Positions 44,351 to 58,651 of a stretch of 64,000 nt of DNA are shown piece by piece. The stretch is from Diphasiastrum complanatum. Lineage: Eukaryota > Streptophyta > Lycopodiopsida > Lycopodiales > Lycopodiaceae. A program made the position numbers and the translations under genes. The first letter of the stretch is position 1. Each line of letters opens with the position of its first letter. The stretch is taken from the NCBI GenBank assembly GCA_029204225.1, contig CM055099.1, positions 65,747,852-65,811,851 on the forward strand, in the 5' to 3' direction. The notes under the pieces are model-generated. The model made no database searches, was not told the origin of the DNA, and saw nothing but the letters and a program-made list of their open reading frames with translations.

Positions 44351-44355
44351 GCATC

Positions 44356-45684
44356 TGCTAGGTCTTAGAAACATGACTGCAACCCCGAAAATGGTGACTT
44401 TGGCTATAAGTGCATTCAAAGAGAGAATTCGAAGGTACTTTGAATCAAATTTGTCTTGTCCTCACTTGAAGGAGGAGAAAATTTGAGGCTCGATGGGAGA
44501 GGTTCAAATTTATATAAAGATGAATCATCAATGGTAGCCCAATTAGTGCCTTTTGTGATTCAAATATCTTTGGGAGGCGACTAGCTAGATGAAATTCATG
44601 CACAATAATTGTTGTCCAGGAAAGATTCGAATGTGCCCTTAGAAACCAGACTTCTTGTTAACTTCCTTGAATTAGAACATTGGGGTTGTGCATGTGAGAC
44701 TTCAGAACAACCTTTTAACATGTGGTGCAAGGCTTTGAGTGTGCCTCTTAGACATGTAGCCTTCATAACATAAAGGAAACTCAAATAGAAAATGCCCCTC
44801 ACAACTAATATTCTACCTTTAGGCTATGCAGTCTAATCTTGTACATTAGTAAAGGTTAGAGCTTTAACATAATGTGGCTTAAAAACAACGACAAACCTTT
44901 AAGTTAATTCACATGAGCAAATAATCTTGTCGGTAAAGTCCAAAATGAATCGACTTCTCAAAGTTCTTTGAGAATGATCAACAACCTTAAATGTTATTAT
45001 TGGCTATAATCTTATCAAGACTTAAATGTGCTTAAACAAAGGCTAAATAGTGTAGCAAGTACTAGCATCATGGTTTATCATTGAAAAGTTCAAAAAAATT
45101 GTGAAAAGAGAAAATCGTGCCATCATAGACACAAAAAGGGCTCCGATTTGATTTCGTTGTCTATGCAAGTAGGGCTAAAAGTAGAGCTTTGATTATAGGA
45201 ATTAAAATGGTGGTTTTGGGTGTGTTTGATTCTAAAAGTGTTGTGAAAGATTTTTGAGAAATTGCTACACTTAATTGAGTTGTGTTGAAGGATATTTGGT
45301 GTGGTTGAGCATCAATTTGAGTTGGAAAGAGCAAATCATGGAAACATGTTTTGGAATTATGGAGCATAATTGAAAGGTTGTAGGAAATTGAGCATATTTT
45401 AAGAAGGATTTTTTAGAATCTCATGCTATGTGAACTGTCAATTGCAATACCAATGCTAGAAATCAAAAAACGATCAAACAACTTCTCCGTACACTTTTTA
45501 CTATTATTTTTTCTTCGGCAAAGATTTTTTACTATTTTCATCTACGAACACAGTGTTGTGAATAGAGAAACCTCATATTGGAAAGGTTTTTTGTCTATTC
45601 CTACAATCTTTCATGTTGGTTGCAATGGGTTCCCATGGCAGGTTCGGGCATGATCAGTGGGCTACCTATTTTTCACATGAATGT
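44356..45684. other. mostly unassigned stretch
   Basis: The first 130 bp look like the continuation of the degenerate coding region broken by copia 2. Beyond that no gene or repeat boundary was recognised. It ends where the block homologous to 60-7230 begins. Confidence 0.4.
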
Positions 45685-48533
<2,849 letters not shown>

Positions 48534-48549
48534 ACCAATCGTCTCCTAG

Positions 48550-48596
48550 TTAGTGAATCCCTTCGGGGGCAGTTAGCTCCCCATAAGGGATACTAA
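48550..48596 (-). other. conserved hairpin at the PLE 3' terminus, copy 2
   Basis: Same nested pairings as in copy 1 (TTAGT/ACTAA, ATCCCTT/AAGGGAT, GGGG/CCCC). One substitution (T to C) falls beside the GGGG block. It lies 20 bp from the (GA)n array. Confidence 0.6.
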
Positions 48597-48932
48597 TTGC
48601 TCGGCCAGAAGACAATCAACATCATGTGGTAGACAAAAGCGGAAAAGAATCAGAGATAAGTAAAATATTGATGATGAGACATAGTTTATCCCTCATAAAA
48701 CCATTTTTTTGAAAAGCATCAACCAAAATTTTGACCTCTTTTATGAACGTATCTTGTTTGTTAGAACAGTACATTTTGCGGCAATGAACTGTAAAACAAT
48801 AATCATATATGAATTATAGATCGGCCTATTTGAAGCCAGATGTATATACTGCAAATATGGAAAGGATAATTTTCTTCTTTTGTCAAACTTTGAGAGGTGT
48901 GTCAAACCTGAATTTTGTTCAAAAACAATGCA

Positions 48933-49511
48933 TTAATTTAAAAAGTTGGTAATGTTACCTTCAAACGTTTTCCTTTCTATTTCTAGAAAGTCTACAGGGT
49001 AAATCCAGAATGGGTTTTCAGGAGTTCTTATCTGTGTTTTATCCATGAAGAGCTCGATATTTGGGTTATTGATGAAACAAATGTCATTAGTGTATCTGAA
49101 TGAATGTATAAAGTCACTCATATAAGAGGTGAGGCCTGGTTTGGCTAGTCTCTTTATAAATTGTGCTTCAAAGAAGGATAAATACCAATTGCACCATGTG
49201 GGTGAACACAAAAAACCCATAGATATACCATGTACTTGTCTCCAGGTTTTGTTCCCTAGTTTGACTATGCAGTTATCAACCAAGAGATCATTCCATTGAT
49301 AGAGCAGATTTATATCAAAAGTGTACCATTCGAGTGATTGTTTTTTATCCCATGACCCTTTGAATACATCGCGTATGTGATTCCATTTGTAATACAGTAA
49401 GTCATGTTTGGAATGTTTGAAAGCATATTTTAATGTCTTTTTTGTGACAATTTGCAGTCCTTCCGGACCATCTAGAGGTATATTCTTGTTAACATTTTGA
49501 AATATCTGCAA
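48933..49511 (-). pseudogene. PLE reverse transcriptase palm, copy 2 (YTND catalytic box)
   Basis: A 192-residue frame, unbroken where copy 1 is frameshifted. It carries NIPLDGPEGLQIVTKKT, then a DINLLYQWNDLL block, HGISMGFLCSPTWCNWYLS and FRYTNDICF. The catalytic YIDD of copy 1 is YTND here, so the first catalytic aspartate is lost and the enzyme would be inactive. It continues to ITNFLN and a stop at 48933, followed by a thumb-like region. Confidence 0.75.
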
Positions 49512-50494
49512 CCCATATATTGGTAATCAATGAAGGTATATTTAGATGCCTGGTAAAGCAGCAATCATGAGCATTGGTAATCCATCTAAATGAATCCTTG
49601 TGGGCTTTATAGGTGCAGAGTAGGTATGATAGAGAATTATTTCCCAAGAAAATTTTTGGTAAAGACTTAATAGTAATGTCCATTATATATGATAAGGAAT
49701 CCTCGATAGAATTAGATTGTTCATTGGGAAAAGGAGTAAAGTCTGGACTGTTGAGTCTTTGTATAGCCATTTTCTGTGCAAAGAATTTACACATAAAACA
49801 GGGGTTGTGTTGTGCTTTATCGACACCATTTATGTAGAGAAAGTTGGTAAGCCATTGTAGTTCATCCTTGGCAATCCTATATTGAGAACGAGTATTTCCA
49901 TGAAGCCATTTACCCTTTCTAATATAGCCCAATGCGATGTCTTTAAAAAAACCAGCATGCTCATTTTTTGTAATTTCGTCTAAGTATGCATAAGAAGGTA
50001 AAAGTTCCATAAGTTTACACCATTCATCATAAAGTTCCGAAGCAACTTCGTTTACATTAGCTTGTCTTAATGTAATGTGATTTAGACCTTTTTCTAATGA
50101 TTTTCGTAAGAACGAACTTTTGACAATATTATAATCTATGCATATGACATTACCAGATTTTTCCGAGATAAAATTTTTGACATGCTTAAAAGTAAGACAA
50201 TGACAGGAATGTATCAAATTCGCAAAAAACATCATAAGGAAAATACCATTCACATTTTATATTTGGTAGATATGACCATCCAAAGGTGATATCATTAAAG
50301 ACTTTGTCTACAATACCAAAATGTCTACGAAAAACATGAGCGTAAAAGCGCTTCACATGGATAGTTTCAAAAACTCTATTACGGTAACATAAATGCAAAA
50401 AAACTCTCCCTGTGTCGCTGCTAGTGGAAAACTGGAGACGGCCGGTCACTGAAGTACTGATTTCCCTTCTAACTGTCCCTTCTTCGTCCTGCAC
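49489..50494 (-). pseudogene. PLE N-terminal half and RT fingers, copy 2
   Basis: Two overlapping frames (50494-50186 and 50253-49489) together cover the same protein as 6832-5852. About 19 extra bases near 50230 shift the frame. CIDY replaces the CTDC pair of copy 1, while CFMC, KGLNHITLRQ and LCTYKAHKDSFRWITNA are kept. The frame then runs across the 150-bp deletion into NIPSLITNIWVADIS. Confidence 0.7.
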
Positions 50495-50771
50495 ATCGAT
50501 TTAGGATCTGTAAAAATTCAATTTCTTGACTGGTAGATCAGATCATCTTTGGTGCCACTACTTTGTCCTTCCTTTCCTTTGAAATCTGATAAACGCTTTT
50601 TCTTTCCCGTTCCTGATCCAAAAATGACTGAGTTCAAATTGTTAAGATTGAAAGAGCCAGTTCTTTTGTTGGAGTTCTGGAAATACTTATCTTGGAGGGT
50701 AGAAAAGCTAGGTCATTTTAGAAGACGTTCTATTTCTCGGATATTTTCGGCGTCTCCCAAAGGTGCAAGAA

Positions 50772-50776
50772 GTTTG
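50772..50776. repeat. target-site duplication GTTTG, left (copia 3)
   Basis: Matches GTTTG at 56636-56640. The paralogous empty site at about 7108-7116 reads AAGTTTGGC with a single GTTTG. The LTR then begins TGAAAA; if the LTR is instead taken to start TGTGAAAA, the duplication would be only 3 bp. Confidence 0.85.
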
Positions 50777-51427
50777 TGAAAAACTCAGATCCAAAAGATG
50801 CTAAAGTTTCATAAAGATCTTGGCCATGGAAGTTATGCACATCTAGATTGAAAAAATGATAGAAATTGTGATGTTAAGCATACTAAACATCAACTAAACA
50901 TCAAAATCTGATCATAAGCTTCCACAAACAGAAACTTGCTGTCCCTGTCCGTACTTCAGAGCCTACAACCTGCATTTCACACGTGTGAAGCCATAGCAAC
51001 AAAGAAATCACAATTCTAGTGGCTAGAATGCAAGATATGAACAAAAAAGTGAGAGAGAAGAAGATGGACCTTCAAAGAGCATAACATTCATTCAATAGAA
51101 TGAAAATGAGATATGTACATACTCGTGGAGATGGCTATTTATAGCAGCCATAGTGCCTCTTGGCCACTTGTCTTATGATAGGCTAAAATTGGGGTCCAAT
51201 AGGATTCACCCATATACCTAGAAATTTGGTCAAATAGGAATGCACCAAATTATGAGCCAATAGAAGAGCTCCACACTCGACCTCCTCTAATTAATGTGAC
51301 CTCAAAAGTAGTGTACACATACTTTGGGCCTCTACATACATGTATGAACCTATCTCTAACTTTTATTTGGCCATAGGCCTACAAAATCTCAAGTTAGGAA
51401 AATACTACTAGTTGACAATTTTTCACA
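50777..51427 (-). repeat. copia 3 LTR (3' LTR)
   Basis: 651 bp, identical by eye to its partner. TTCACACGTGTGAA palindrome at 50976-50989. Confidence 0.95.
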
Positions 51428-54400
51428 CTCCCTCTTCAACTAGTTTTAGCATAGATTTAGAAAGTACACCAAGACTTGTTCTATGCTTGAAAAATAAGTC
51501 CTTTCCCAATGCTTTGGTAAAGATATCAGCCACACATTCCTTTGATGGGACATGTTCAAGCTTGATCTCTTTTGCCAACACTTGTTCTCTCACAAAATGG
51601 TAAGCCACCTCGATATGTTTGCTCCTTGCATGGAAAACCGGATTGCTTGCTAGACTTTGGGCTGAAAGGTTGTCACAAAAGATGATTGGACTCTCTGAAA
51701 AATCCAGCAAATGAAGCTCCATAATCATCCTCTTGATCCACACCATCTCCTTTGTGCATGATGTCAAAGCTTTGTACTCGGCCTCACTAGAAGAAAGTGA
51801 TATAGTTGCTTGTTTCTTCGACATCCATGAGATAGCTCCATCACCTATGAAAATAGCATGTGCATTTATGGATTTTCTATCCATAAGGTCTCCTGCAAAA
51901 TCTGAATCTGAAAAACCAAATAAGTTAGGTGATGAGCCTCTATAAACAATGCCAAAATCTTTTGTTCCCGAGATGTATCTCAAGATCCTCTTTCCTAGTT
52001 TCCAATGTTCTATGCTAGGATCTTGCATGAATTGGCTTAATCTACCAACACAATAAGATAAATCAGGTCTTGTGATGGTTAGATATATAAGAGAACCTAT
52101 TAGCTTCCTATAGAGAGTAATGTCCTCGAAGGATCTTTCATTACCTCTTATAGTTAGCTTTACATGTGATTCCATAGGTGTATCAATAGGATTTGCATCT
52201 ACCATATGAAATCTATTGAGAATAGAAATAGCATACTTCTCTTGTGAAATAAAAGTGATTTGAGAAGTTCTAATTACTTCTATTCCTAAGATATAGCTCA
52301 AAAGACCAAGATCATGCACTTCAAATTCCTTTTTTAGTGCTTTCTTGATATCTTCTATATCTTCCTTGTTCCCTCCACTTAAAATAATGTCATCCACATA
52401 AATTAGAAGGATTGTAACATCATTAGCACTAATTCTAAAGTAAAGTGAATGATCATACTCACTCATAGTGAAGTTTTGAGAAAGTAGAAAAGAGTTAAGC
52501 CTAGCATACCAACTCCTTGGTGCTTGCTTAAGACCATACAAACTTTTTTGTAGAAAACACACATGATTAGGCTTGCTATGAGAAACATAGCTCTCGGGTT
52601 GCTCCATGTAGACTTCCTCTTCAAGATCACCATTCAAGAAAGCATTAGAAATGTCTAATTGCCAAAGATCCCATCCATAAAGAGTTGCAAGGGAAATGAT
52701 TACTCTTATGCTCACCATCTTTGCCACGGGTGCAAAGGTTTCCTCATAGTCAATGCCATGCTCTTGAGCATAACCTTTAGCCACCAACCTTGCCTTCAAC
52801 TTGTTGATAGATCCATCTTGATTTGTCTTTACCTTGAAGATCCATTTGCATCCAATTGCACTTTTGCCCTTTGGAAGCTCCACCAATCTCCATGTGTTGT
52901 TCTTCATAAGTGCTTCAAACTCAAGATCCATTGCTTGGATCCATTCCTCTTCTTGCCTTGCTTCATCTACACATGAAGGTACATCAAAAGAAGTTAGGAA
53001 AGCATAGTTGGATCCATCCACCACTTGCTTACCTTTGCCATCATAAGTGAGCCTTGAGGGTTTCACTTTATGCCTTGGAGTTCTCCTTGGAATTTGACTT
53101 GAAGAGGCTTCTTCAACATCCACATCCAATGTGTCATCAACTCCATTGTCATCAAGCACATTAGTTGCAACAACACCATCATCACTTGAAACAACTTTTG
53201 GAATGTTACCTTCATCAAAAATGACATCCCTACTTGTGAACACTTTCTTGATTGAAGGAACATAAATCCTATATGCTTTGCTTACTTCACTATAACCAAC
53301 AAAAATGCCCTTTCTTGAAGATGGATCCTCCTTAGTTCTATCATCAAGAGTAATGTTGAAGTAGCAAATGCATCCAAAAGTTCTTAGAAACTTGACATTA
53401 GGCTTCGTACCAAACAAAGCTTCAAAAGGGGTTTTTCCTTCCAATACAACACTTGGCCATCTATTGCATAGGAAATTTGCACACAACAAAGCATCACTCC
53501 AAAAAGGTTTAGGAAGATTAGCATTCAATCTCATTGCCTTTGCACTCTCACACAAGGTTCTATTCTTCCTCTCGGCCACTCCATTTTGTTGTGGTGTTCT
53601 TGGACATGTGTACTCCCTCTTGATCCCATGCTCATCGCAAAAGGCTTTGAATTTGTTAGAAATGTATTCACCACCATTGTCGCTCCTCAAGCATTTGATT
53701 TTGGTTGTAAATTGAGTCTCAATAGCAACTTTGAACTTGACAAACACATCAAACACCTCATCCTTGCTCTTTAGTAGATAAACCCAACAAAATCTACTAA
53801 AATCATCAATGAAAGTTACATACATCTTAGCACCTCCATTGCTAATTGTAGTAACACCATGAATATCCGAATGCAAGAGAGAAAAAGGCATCTTAGATCT
53901 AGATATAGATCTAGTATATGGCAATCTATGTGATTTAGACAAAGCACATTCTTCACAAACATGATTCAAGCAAGTAAGAGACTTGGGAAGTCCCCTTACT
54001 ACCTCCTTTTTGGCTATTACCTCCAAGGCCTTGTAGTTGAGATGTCCCATCCTTTTATGCCATACCTCTTGAATTGACATTTGTTCATTTGCCATGCATC
54101 CAACTTGGTTAGCAACAACACATGCATCAAGCTTGAACAATTTCCCTTGCCTTTTCCCTTTTGCAATGATACTACACCCCTTTTTGATCAAGCAAGCATC
54201 ACCATCAAACTCAACTTTGAATCCTTTGTCAAGCATTTGGCTTACACTAAGTAAGTTCTTGGTAATGGATGGAATGAGCAAAACATCTTTCAATTCTATA
54301 TTCCTATTTGTAGAAAGTGAAATAGGAATTGTGCCAATCCCCTTGATTGCACACTCACCATCATTTGCGGTATAGATTACCTTCCTATCACCATCAAATG

Positions 54401-55373
54401 CCATTAAAGATGAAAAATACTCTTTATGATATGTCATATGAGAAGTGGCTCCACTATCAATCCACCAAGGATCAATGTCTCCATGATTAGCCAACAAGCA
54501 AGATGACATAACAAAAGCATCATTTGAAAGAAGCTCATCCCCACCCTCATCAATAGTTAGATTGGTTTGCTTTTCCCCTTGATCCCTCTTTTTCTTAAAA
54601 CAATCACTAGCAAAATGCCCTTTGACTCCACAATAGAAACATTTTAGCTTAGATCTATCCTTCTTTTTGCCAAAAGTAGAGTGCTCACCTTGGTCTTGCC
54701 CTTTAGACCAATTGCTTTTACCTTTGCCCTTGAACTTGCCTTTAGAGAACATTGCCTCCTCTTCTCCTCCTTGAGATGTAGAAGATGCTCCCACTCTTGC
54801 TTGCAACCTGAATTCTTCAGCCAACAAGACCTCTTGCAAGTCTCCAACACTTGGTAAACATTTTTGGATAGCATAACTTTGAACAAGATTAGCATGATCA
54901 TCCAACAAGCCATTGAGAATCACTTGAACAAGCTCCTCATTATTTATGCCATCATTAATGCATGCTAACTCATCATTCAATGCTTTAACTCTCAAAACAA
55001 AAGCATGTCCATTCTCACTCTTCTTTTGCATACAAGAAAAGATTTGCCTTCTTAAAGTCAACACTCTAGAAGTAGACTTGGATTCATAAACCTTCTTCAA
55101 GGCTTCCCAAGCTTCACTAGATGATGTGCACTTACCAACCTCTTTGATAAGCTCATTTGTCACATTCATCTTGATCATGTGAAGGGCTTTCTTTGCCCTC
55201 TTGTCATACCTCAATTGTTCTTGAGGTGCCAAAGGTCTCTCCTCCACACCTACAACAATATCCATCAACTCATTCATCTCAAGCAAAGACTCCATCCTTA
55301 CTTTCCAAGTAGAATAGTTGAGGGAGGTAAGCCTATCATTGCTTTCCAACATGTAGCCTCCATTTTTAGCCAT
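51423..55373 (-). CDS. gag-pol: copia 3 Gag-Pol polyprotein (1316 aa)
   Basis: An uninterrupted polyprotein closely related to copia 1. Gag starts with NYSTWKVRMESLLEMN (about 19-34). The zinc knuckle CFYCGVKGHFASDC is at about 245-258 and protease WWIDSGAT at about 303-310. The integrase carries HKRMGHLN, SDIHG, FIDDFSRFCW and TPQQNGVAERKNR. RT has YVDD at about 990, and RNase H has GFSDSDFAGD, EAEYKAL and ADIFTKALG. The stop codon (51423-51425) is within the first bases of the 3' LTR, as in copia 1. The leader between ATG and primer-binding site is about 600 nt, half that of copia 1, although the proteins are alike in length. Activity is inferred from intact motifs. Confidence 0.96.
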   Translation of the reverse strand: MAKNGGYMLESNDRLTSLNYSTWKVRMESLLEMNELMDIVVGVEERPLAPQEQLRYDKRAKKALHMIKMNVTNELIKEVGKCTSSSEAWEALKKVYESKSTSRVLTLRRQIFSCMQKKSENGHAFVLRVKALNDELACINDGINNEELVQVILNGLLDDHANLVQSYAIQKCLPSVGDLQEVLLAEEFRLQARVGASSTSQGGEEEAMFSKGKFKGKGKSNWSKGQDQGEHSTFGKKKDRSKLKCFYCGVKGHFASDCFKKKRDQGEKQTNLTIDEGGDELLSNDAFVMSSCLLANHGDIDPWWIDSGATSHMTYHKEYFSSLMAFDGDRKVIYTANDGECAIKGIGTIPISLSTNRNIELKDVLLIPSITKNLLSVSQMLDKGFKVEFDGDACLIKKGCSIIAKGKRQGKLFKLDACVVANQVGCMANEQMSIQEVWHKRMGHLNYKALEVIAKKEVVRGLPKSLTCLNHVCEECALSKSHRLPYTRSISRSKMPFSLLHSDIHGVTTISNGGAKMYVTFIDDFSRFCWVYLLKSKDEVFDVFVKFKVAIETQFTTKIKCLRSDNGGEYISNKFKAFCDEHGIKREYTCPRTPQQNGVAERKNRTLCESAKAMRLNANLPKPFWSDALLCANFLCNRWPSVVLEGKTPFEALFGTKPNVKFLRTFGCICYFNITLDDRTKEDPSSRKGIFVGYSEVSKAYRIYVPSIKKVFTSRDVIFDEGNIPKVVSSDDGVVATNVLDDNGVDDTLDVDVEEASSSQIPRRTPRHKVKPSRLTYDGKGKQVVDGSNYAFLTSFDVPSCVDEARQEEEWIQAMDLEFEALMKNNTWRLVELPKGKSAIGCKWIFKVKTNQDGSINKLKARLVAKGYAQEHGIDYEETFAPVAKMVSIRVIISLATLYGWDLWQLDISNAFLNGDLEEEVYMEQPESYVSHSKPNHVCFLQKSLYGLKQAPRSWYARLNSFLLSQNFTMSEYDHSLYFRISANDVTILLIYVDDIILSGGNKEDIEDIKKALKKEFEVHDLGLLSYILGIEVIRTSQITFISQEKYAISILNRFHMVDANPIDTPMESHVKLTIRGNERSFEDITLYRKLIGSLIYLTITRPDLSYCVGRLSQFMQDPSIEHWKLGKRILRYISGTKDFGIVYRGSSPNLFGFSDSDFAGDLMDRKSINAHAIFIGDGAISWMSKKQATISLSSSEAEYKALTSCTKEMVWIKRMIMELHLLDFSESPIIFCDNLSAQSLASNPVFHARSKHIEVAYHFVREQVLAKEIKLEHVPSKECVADIFTKALGKDLFFKHRTSLGVLSKSMLKLVEEGV

Positions 55374-55970
55374 GTTGCAATGATTGATCTCTGATCTTTG
55401 ACCTGTTCCAATGCACTAAGCACTCTCTTGAATCAACAAATGAAACACAAGAAGAAATCACAAAGATTTGGAACCTAAAACCTTACTTTTTCTCTCTTTT
55501 CCTCACTTTTTCCTTAATTTTAGCCACTAGTTTTATGATTTCTTGATCAAACCAAGACCAAACCTCAATATACTTGCTTTTCCCTCACTCCTAAGATTGA
55601 AATACACTCTTGAATCATTCAGCAAACTGAAAATCAGAGGGTTACATCAATTTTGAAGTTTTTGACATGAAGAAGCAAGAAATTGAATCAAAAAACTATA
55701 TGCTAGAATGGAAAACTAATAGGATCTTGTTGGATCTTGCATCTCCCTCTTTCCAAAACAATTTTTGTCTCCTTATTCTGATAAGTACAGAGGGAATTCG
55801 CCCTACTTCAATTGAAATGCATACAAATGATGTTTTGATCACAAAGATCCAATTTCTACACATAAATCAACAAGATTTTTAGCTAGAAACTTGATTGGAA
55901 TGCTACAAAAGCAAACTCGCCCACAAATCTCTTCTAAATCTGGCAAAACCTGCACATTTGGCCGCCTAAT

Positions 55971-55982
55971 GCTCTGATACCA
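55971..55982 (-). promoter_or_regulatory. copia 3 primer-binding site (tRNA-iMet)
   Basis: Minus strand TGGTATCAGAGC, two bases from the LTR if the LTR is taken to start TGAAAA. Confidence 0.94.
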
Positions 55983-55984
55983 TG

Positions 55985-56635
55985 TGAAAAACTCAGATCC
56001 AAAAGATGCTAAAGTTTCATAAAGATCTTGGCCATGGAAGTTATGCACATCTAGATTGAAAAAATGATAGAAATTGTGATGTTAAGCATACTAAACATCA
56101 ACTAAACATCAAAATCTGATCATAAGCTTCCACAAACAGAAACTTGCTGTCCCTGTCCGTACTTCAGAGCCTACAACCTGCATTTCACACGTGTGAAGCC
56201 ATAGCAACAAAGAAATCACAATTCTAGTGGCTAGAATGCAAGATATGAACAAAAAAGTGAGAGAGAAGAAGATGGACCTTCAAAGAGCATAACATTCATT
56301 CAATAGAATGAAAATGAGATATGTACATACTCGTGGAGATGGCTATTTATAGCAGCCATAGTGCCTCTTGGCCACTTGTCTTATGATAGGCTAAAATTGG
56401 GGTCCAATAGGATTCACCCATATACCTAGAAATTTGGTCAAATAGGAATGCACCAAATTATGAGCCAATAGAAGAGCTCCACACTCGACCTCCTCTAATT
56501 AATGTGACCTCAAAAGTAGTGTACACATACTTTGGGCCTCTACATACATGTATGAACCTATCTCTAACTTTTATTTGGCCATAGGCCTACAAAATCTCAA
56601 GTTAGGAAAATACTACTAGTTGACAATTTTTCACA
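55985..56635 (-). repeat. copia 3 LTR (5' LTR) with TATA box
   Basis: A minus-strand TATAAATA lies at 56344-56351, a canonical plant TATA box likely to set the transcription start. The TTCACACGTGTGAA palindrome is at 56184-56197, downstream of the TATA box in the direction of transcription. Confidence 0.92.
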
Positions 56636-56734
56636 GTTTGGCGGAGGAATCTTTTGCGAGTTCGATGAAAGCATCAATCATGTGCTGGCGGATAAATAGA
56701 AAGATCAGGTGTGATTTCAGTACATCCCTCAGAT

Positions 56735-57990
56735 TCCTATGAATATGATGAATATAGGTGCTGCTAAGGGACTAGCATCACCTTGTCTATGGCCTATAAA
56801 GACCATCCCGTAGTGTCCACTATTCTTGATAGTGGATTAGGCGTCAATATAATGGCTTTGTCATTGGCAAAGTCATGGGGAATCCATACCCTCGATCAGC
56901 CATGCACAAACTTCGCATGGCTGATCATCGAGTTACAGATCCTATAGGTCATTTATCGAATATCAATGTTCGCATTGCAGGTGTCAAATTTATAATCGAT
57001 TGTGTCATTCTAGATTTACCAGATAATGCAAATACCTATAAACTCCTTCTTGGTACACCTTGGCTACAGATGGCAGGTGTTTTACATGATTGGAAAAGAA
57101 GTAAGATAACCTTCGGCAATAACGAAAAACGGGTCACGGTTGACTCAACTGGACATATAAGGCCAGCCAAGGTTTACGATGATTGGTCATCCATGACTTA
57201 TGACGAATCGGATAGTGTTCCAATTTTCCAACCCCACAGACACTATACAAGATCCACAGATATTATCAATTGGGGTCAAGCACTATCCACTGTTGACTGT
57301 GCTGATTCCAACAGATGCCGTATCGAGACCGCTGCAGAGGATCTATATATTCTACCATCTTCTACATACATTGATGCACCCATCATTCTGCTTATGATGA
57401 TTGACCCTATTCCTATAGCTTGCTGCCCAGGAGAACCTAGCGACTCTACCGCCCATGTTTCGAAAGAAGGTATTATTTCCATGGATGATGTTGAGATGAC
57501 GGATGAACATGTACTCCTTTATCTAGATGCCCAACGTTATCCACCAAAATCAATTCCACAAGGGATCAAGTCACTAGGGCCGTTAGCTCACGTCCAACTA
57601 ACATCCAAATTACCCAACACCACAACTTATAGACCCAAACCAAAGATATATACATGGGACTTGTATTTGGATGAAGTCTAGGATACAATAGATGATGACA
57701 TGATACGGGAGGAAACAACACTGCCCCCTCAACAATCTCGAAAACCTCGGTTACAAAAAACTAAAATTATTGATACAAAACTAATTGAACGTCAAAAACA
57801 GATTCGTGAGAAGGTTAAGAAACCGATCAAGCCCTTGTCTGCACAGACAGAAACCAAACAATCCGACCAAGCTTCCACATCTGGCAGTGCCTCAACGCAA
57901 ATGATTTCCAAAGTTTATGAAAACTTTGTGGAACCACCTTTTGATCTCCCACAAAAGTTTAAAGACTTCACCTTAGATGACGTTGTTATC
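56735..57990 (+). pseudogene. Ty3/gypsy protease region and linker
   Basis: The plus strand reads VVSTILDSGLGVNIMALSLA (about 56813-56872), with the DSG core of a retropepsin. After a frame change it reads NVRIAGVKFIIDCVILDLPD and LLLGTPWLQMAGVLHDWKRS, the C-terminal half of gypsy proteases. The frame 56875-57681 then becomes a linker typical of plant gypsy elements, ending at TAG. A Lys/Gln-rich piece (57700-57993) follows. Stops and frame changes show decay. It joins PLE copy 2 homology at about 56728. Confidence 0.75.
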
Positions 57991-58049
57991 TAGTTACCAC
58001 AGCCACACCGGAAACCCACACCAAGTTCCCACTTCTTTGAAGGACCCGC

Positions 58050-58651
58050 TAAAACAATCTTGTTAAACCTTAAAGATCTTGATGAGGAGATGGATCAAAT
58101 AGTTCATGGTGGTACACACCTTTCGTCAGATGGATCGAATAGTTCATGTTGGTGCACACCTTTCGTCAGATCAACTTTCTGATCTGGAAATTTTACTTCG
58201 CAAATATAGGGATGTATTTGCATGGAACTATACATAGATGTTAGGCGTTCCACCTGATATTGCGGTCCATACCATACCTTTAGAAGACAACGCTAAGCCT
58301 GTTAGGGCTAAACTATATAGATCTAACTATGTCTATCACGAGAGAATCGATGAAGATATTAAGAAATTGCTGGATGCTGGCTTCATCTATGAAGTCCAAC
58401 ATACTGATTGGGTATCACGCATTGTGGTCGTATCCAAGACAAACGACAAATTTCATATCTGTGTCAATCTGAAAAATCTTAATATGGTTACGAAGAAAGA
58501 CCATTCCTCCTTATCTATAACAACACAAATCCTTGAGGAAATGGCAGGAGCTGAAGCTTTCAGCTTCCTAGACGGTTTTAGTGGCCATTTCCTAATCCAA
58601 ATAGCCCCTGAAGATAGACACAAGACAGCCTTTGCAGCTGAAAAAAACTGA
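58050..58651 (+). pseudogene. Ty3/gypsy reverse transcriptase, truncated
   Basis: The frame from 58238 reads VRAKLYRSNYVYHERIDEDI, KKLLDAGFIYEVQHTDWVSR, IVVVSKTNDKFHICVNLKNL and FSFLDGFSGHFLIQIAPEDR. These are the gypsy RT fingers and motif A with its catalytic aspartate (FLDGFSG). It stops after HKTAFAAEK, before the YxDD box, so half of RT plus RNase H and integrase are absent. A 45-bp direct duplication (ATGGATCAAATAGTTCATG-like text) lies at about 58090-58160. Confidence 0.85.

Larger units (their letters stand above)
50777..56635 (-). mobile_element. Ty1/copia retrotransposon 3, complete, youngest in the window
   Basis: A 5859-bp element on the minus strand. LTRs at 50777-51427 and 55985-56635 (651 bp each) show no difference by eye. 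The primer-binding site is at 55971-55982, with the polypurine tract (plus CTCCCTCTTC) from 51428 and a 5-bp target duplication GTTTG. One open gag-pol frame. It splits PLE copy 2, so it is younger than the segmental duplication. All visible parts are intact, so it could be active or very recently so. Confidence 0.96.
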
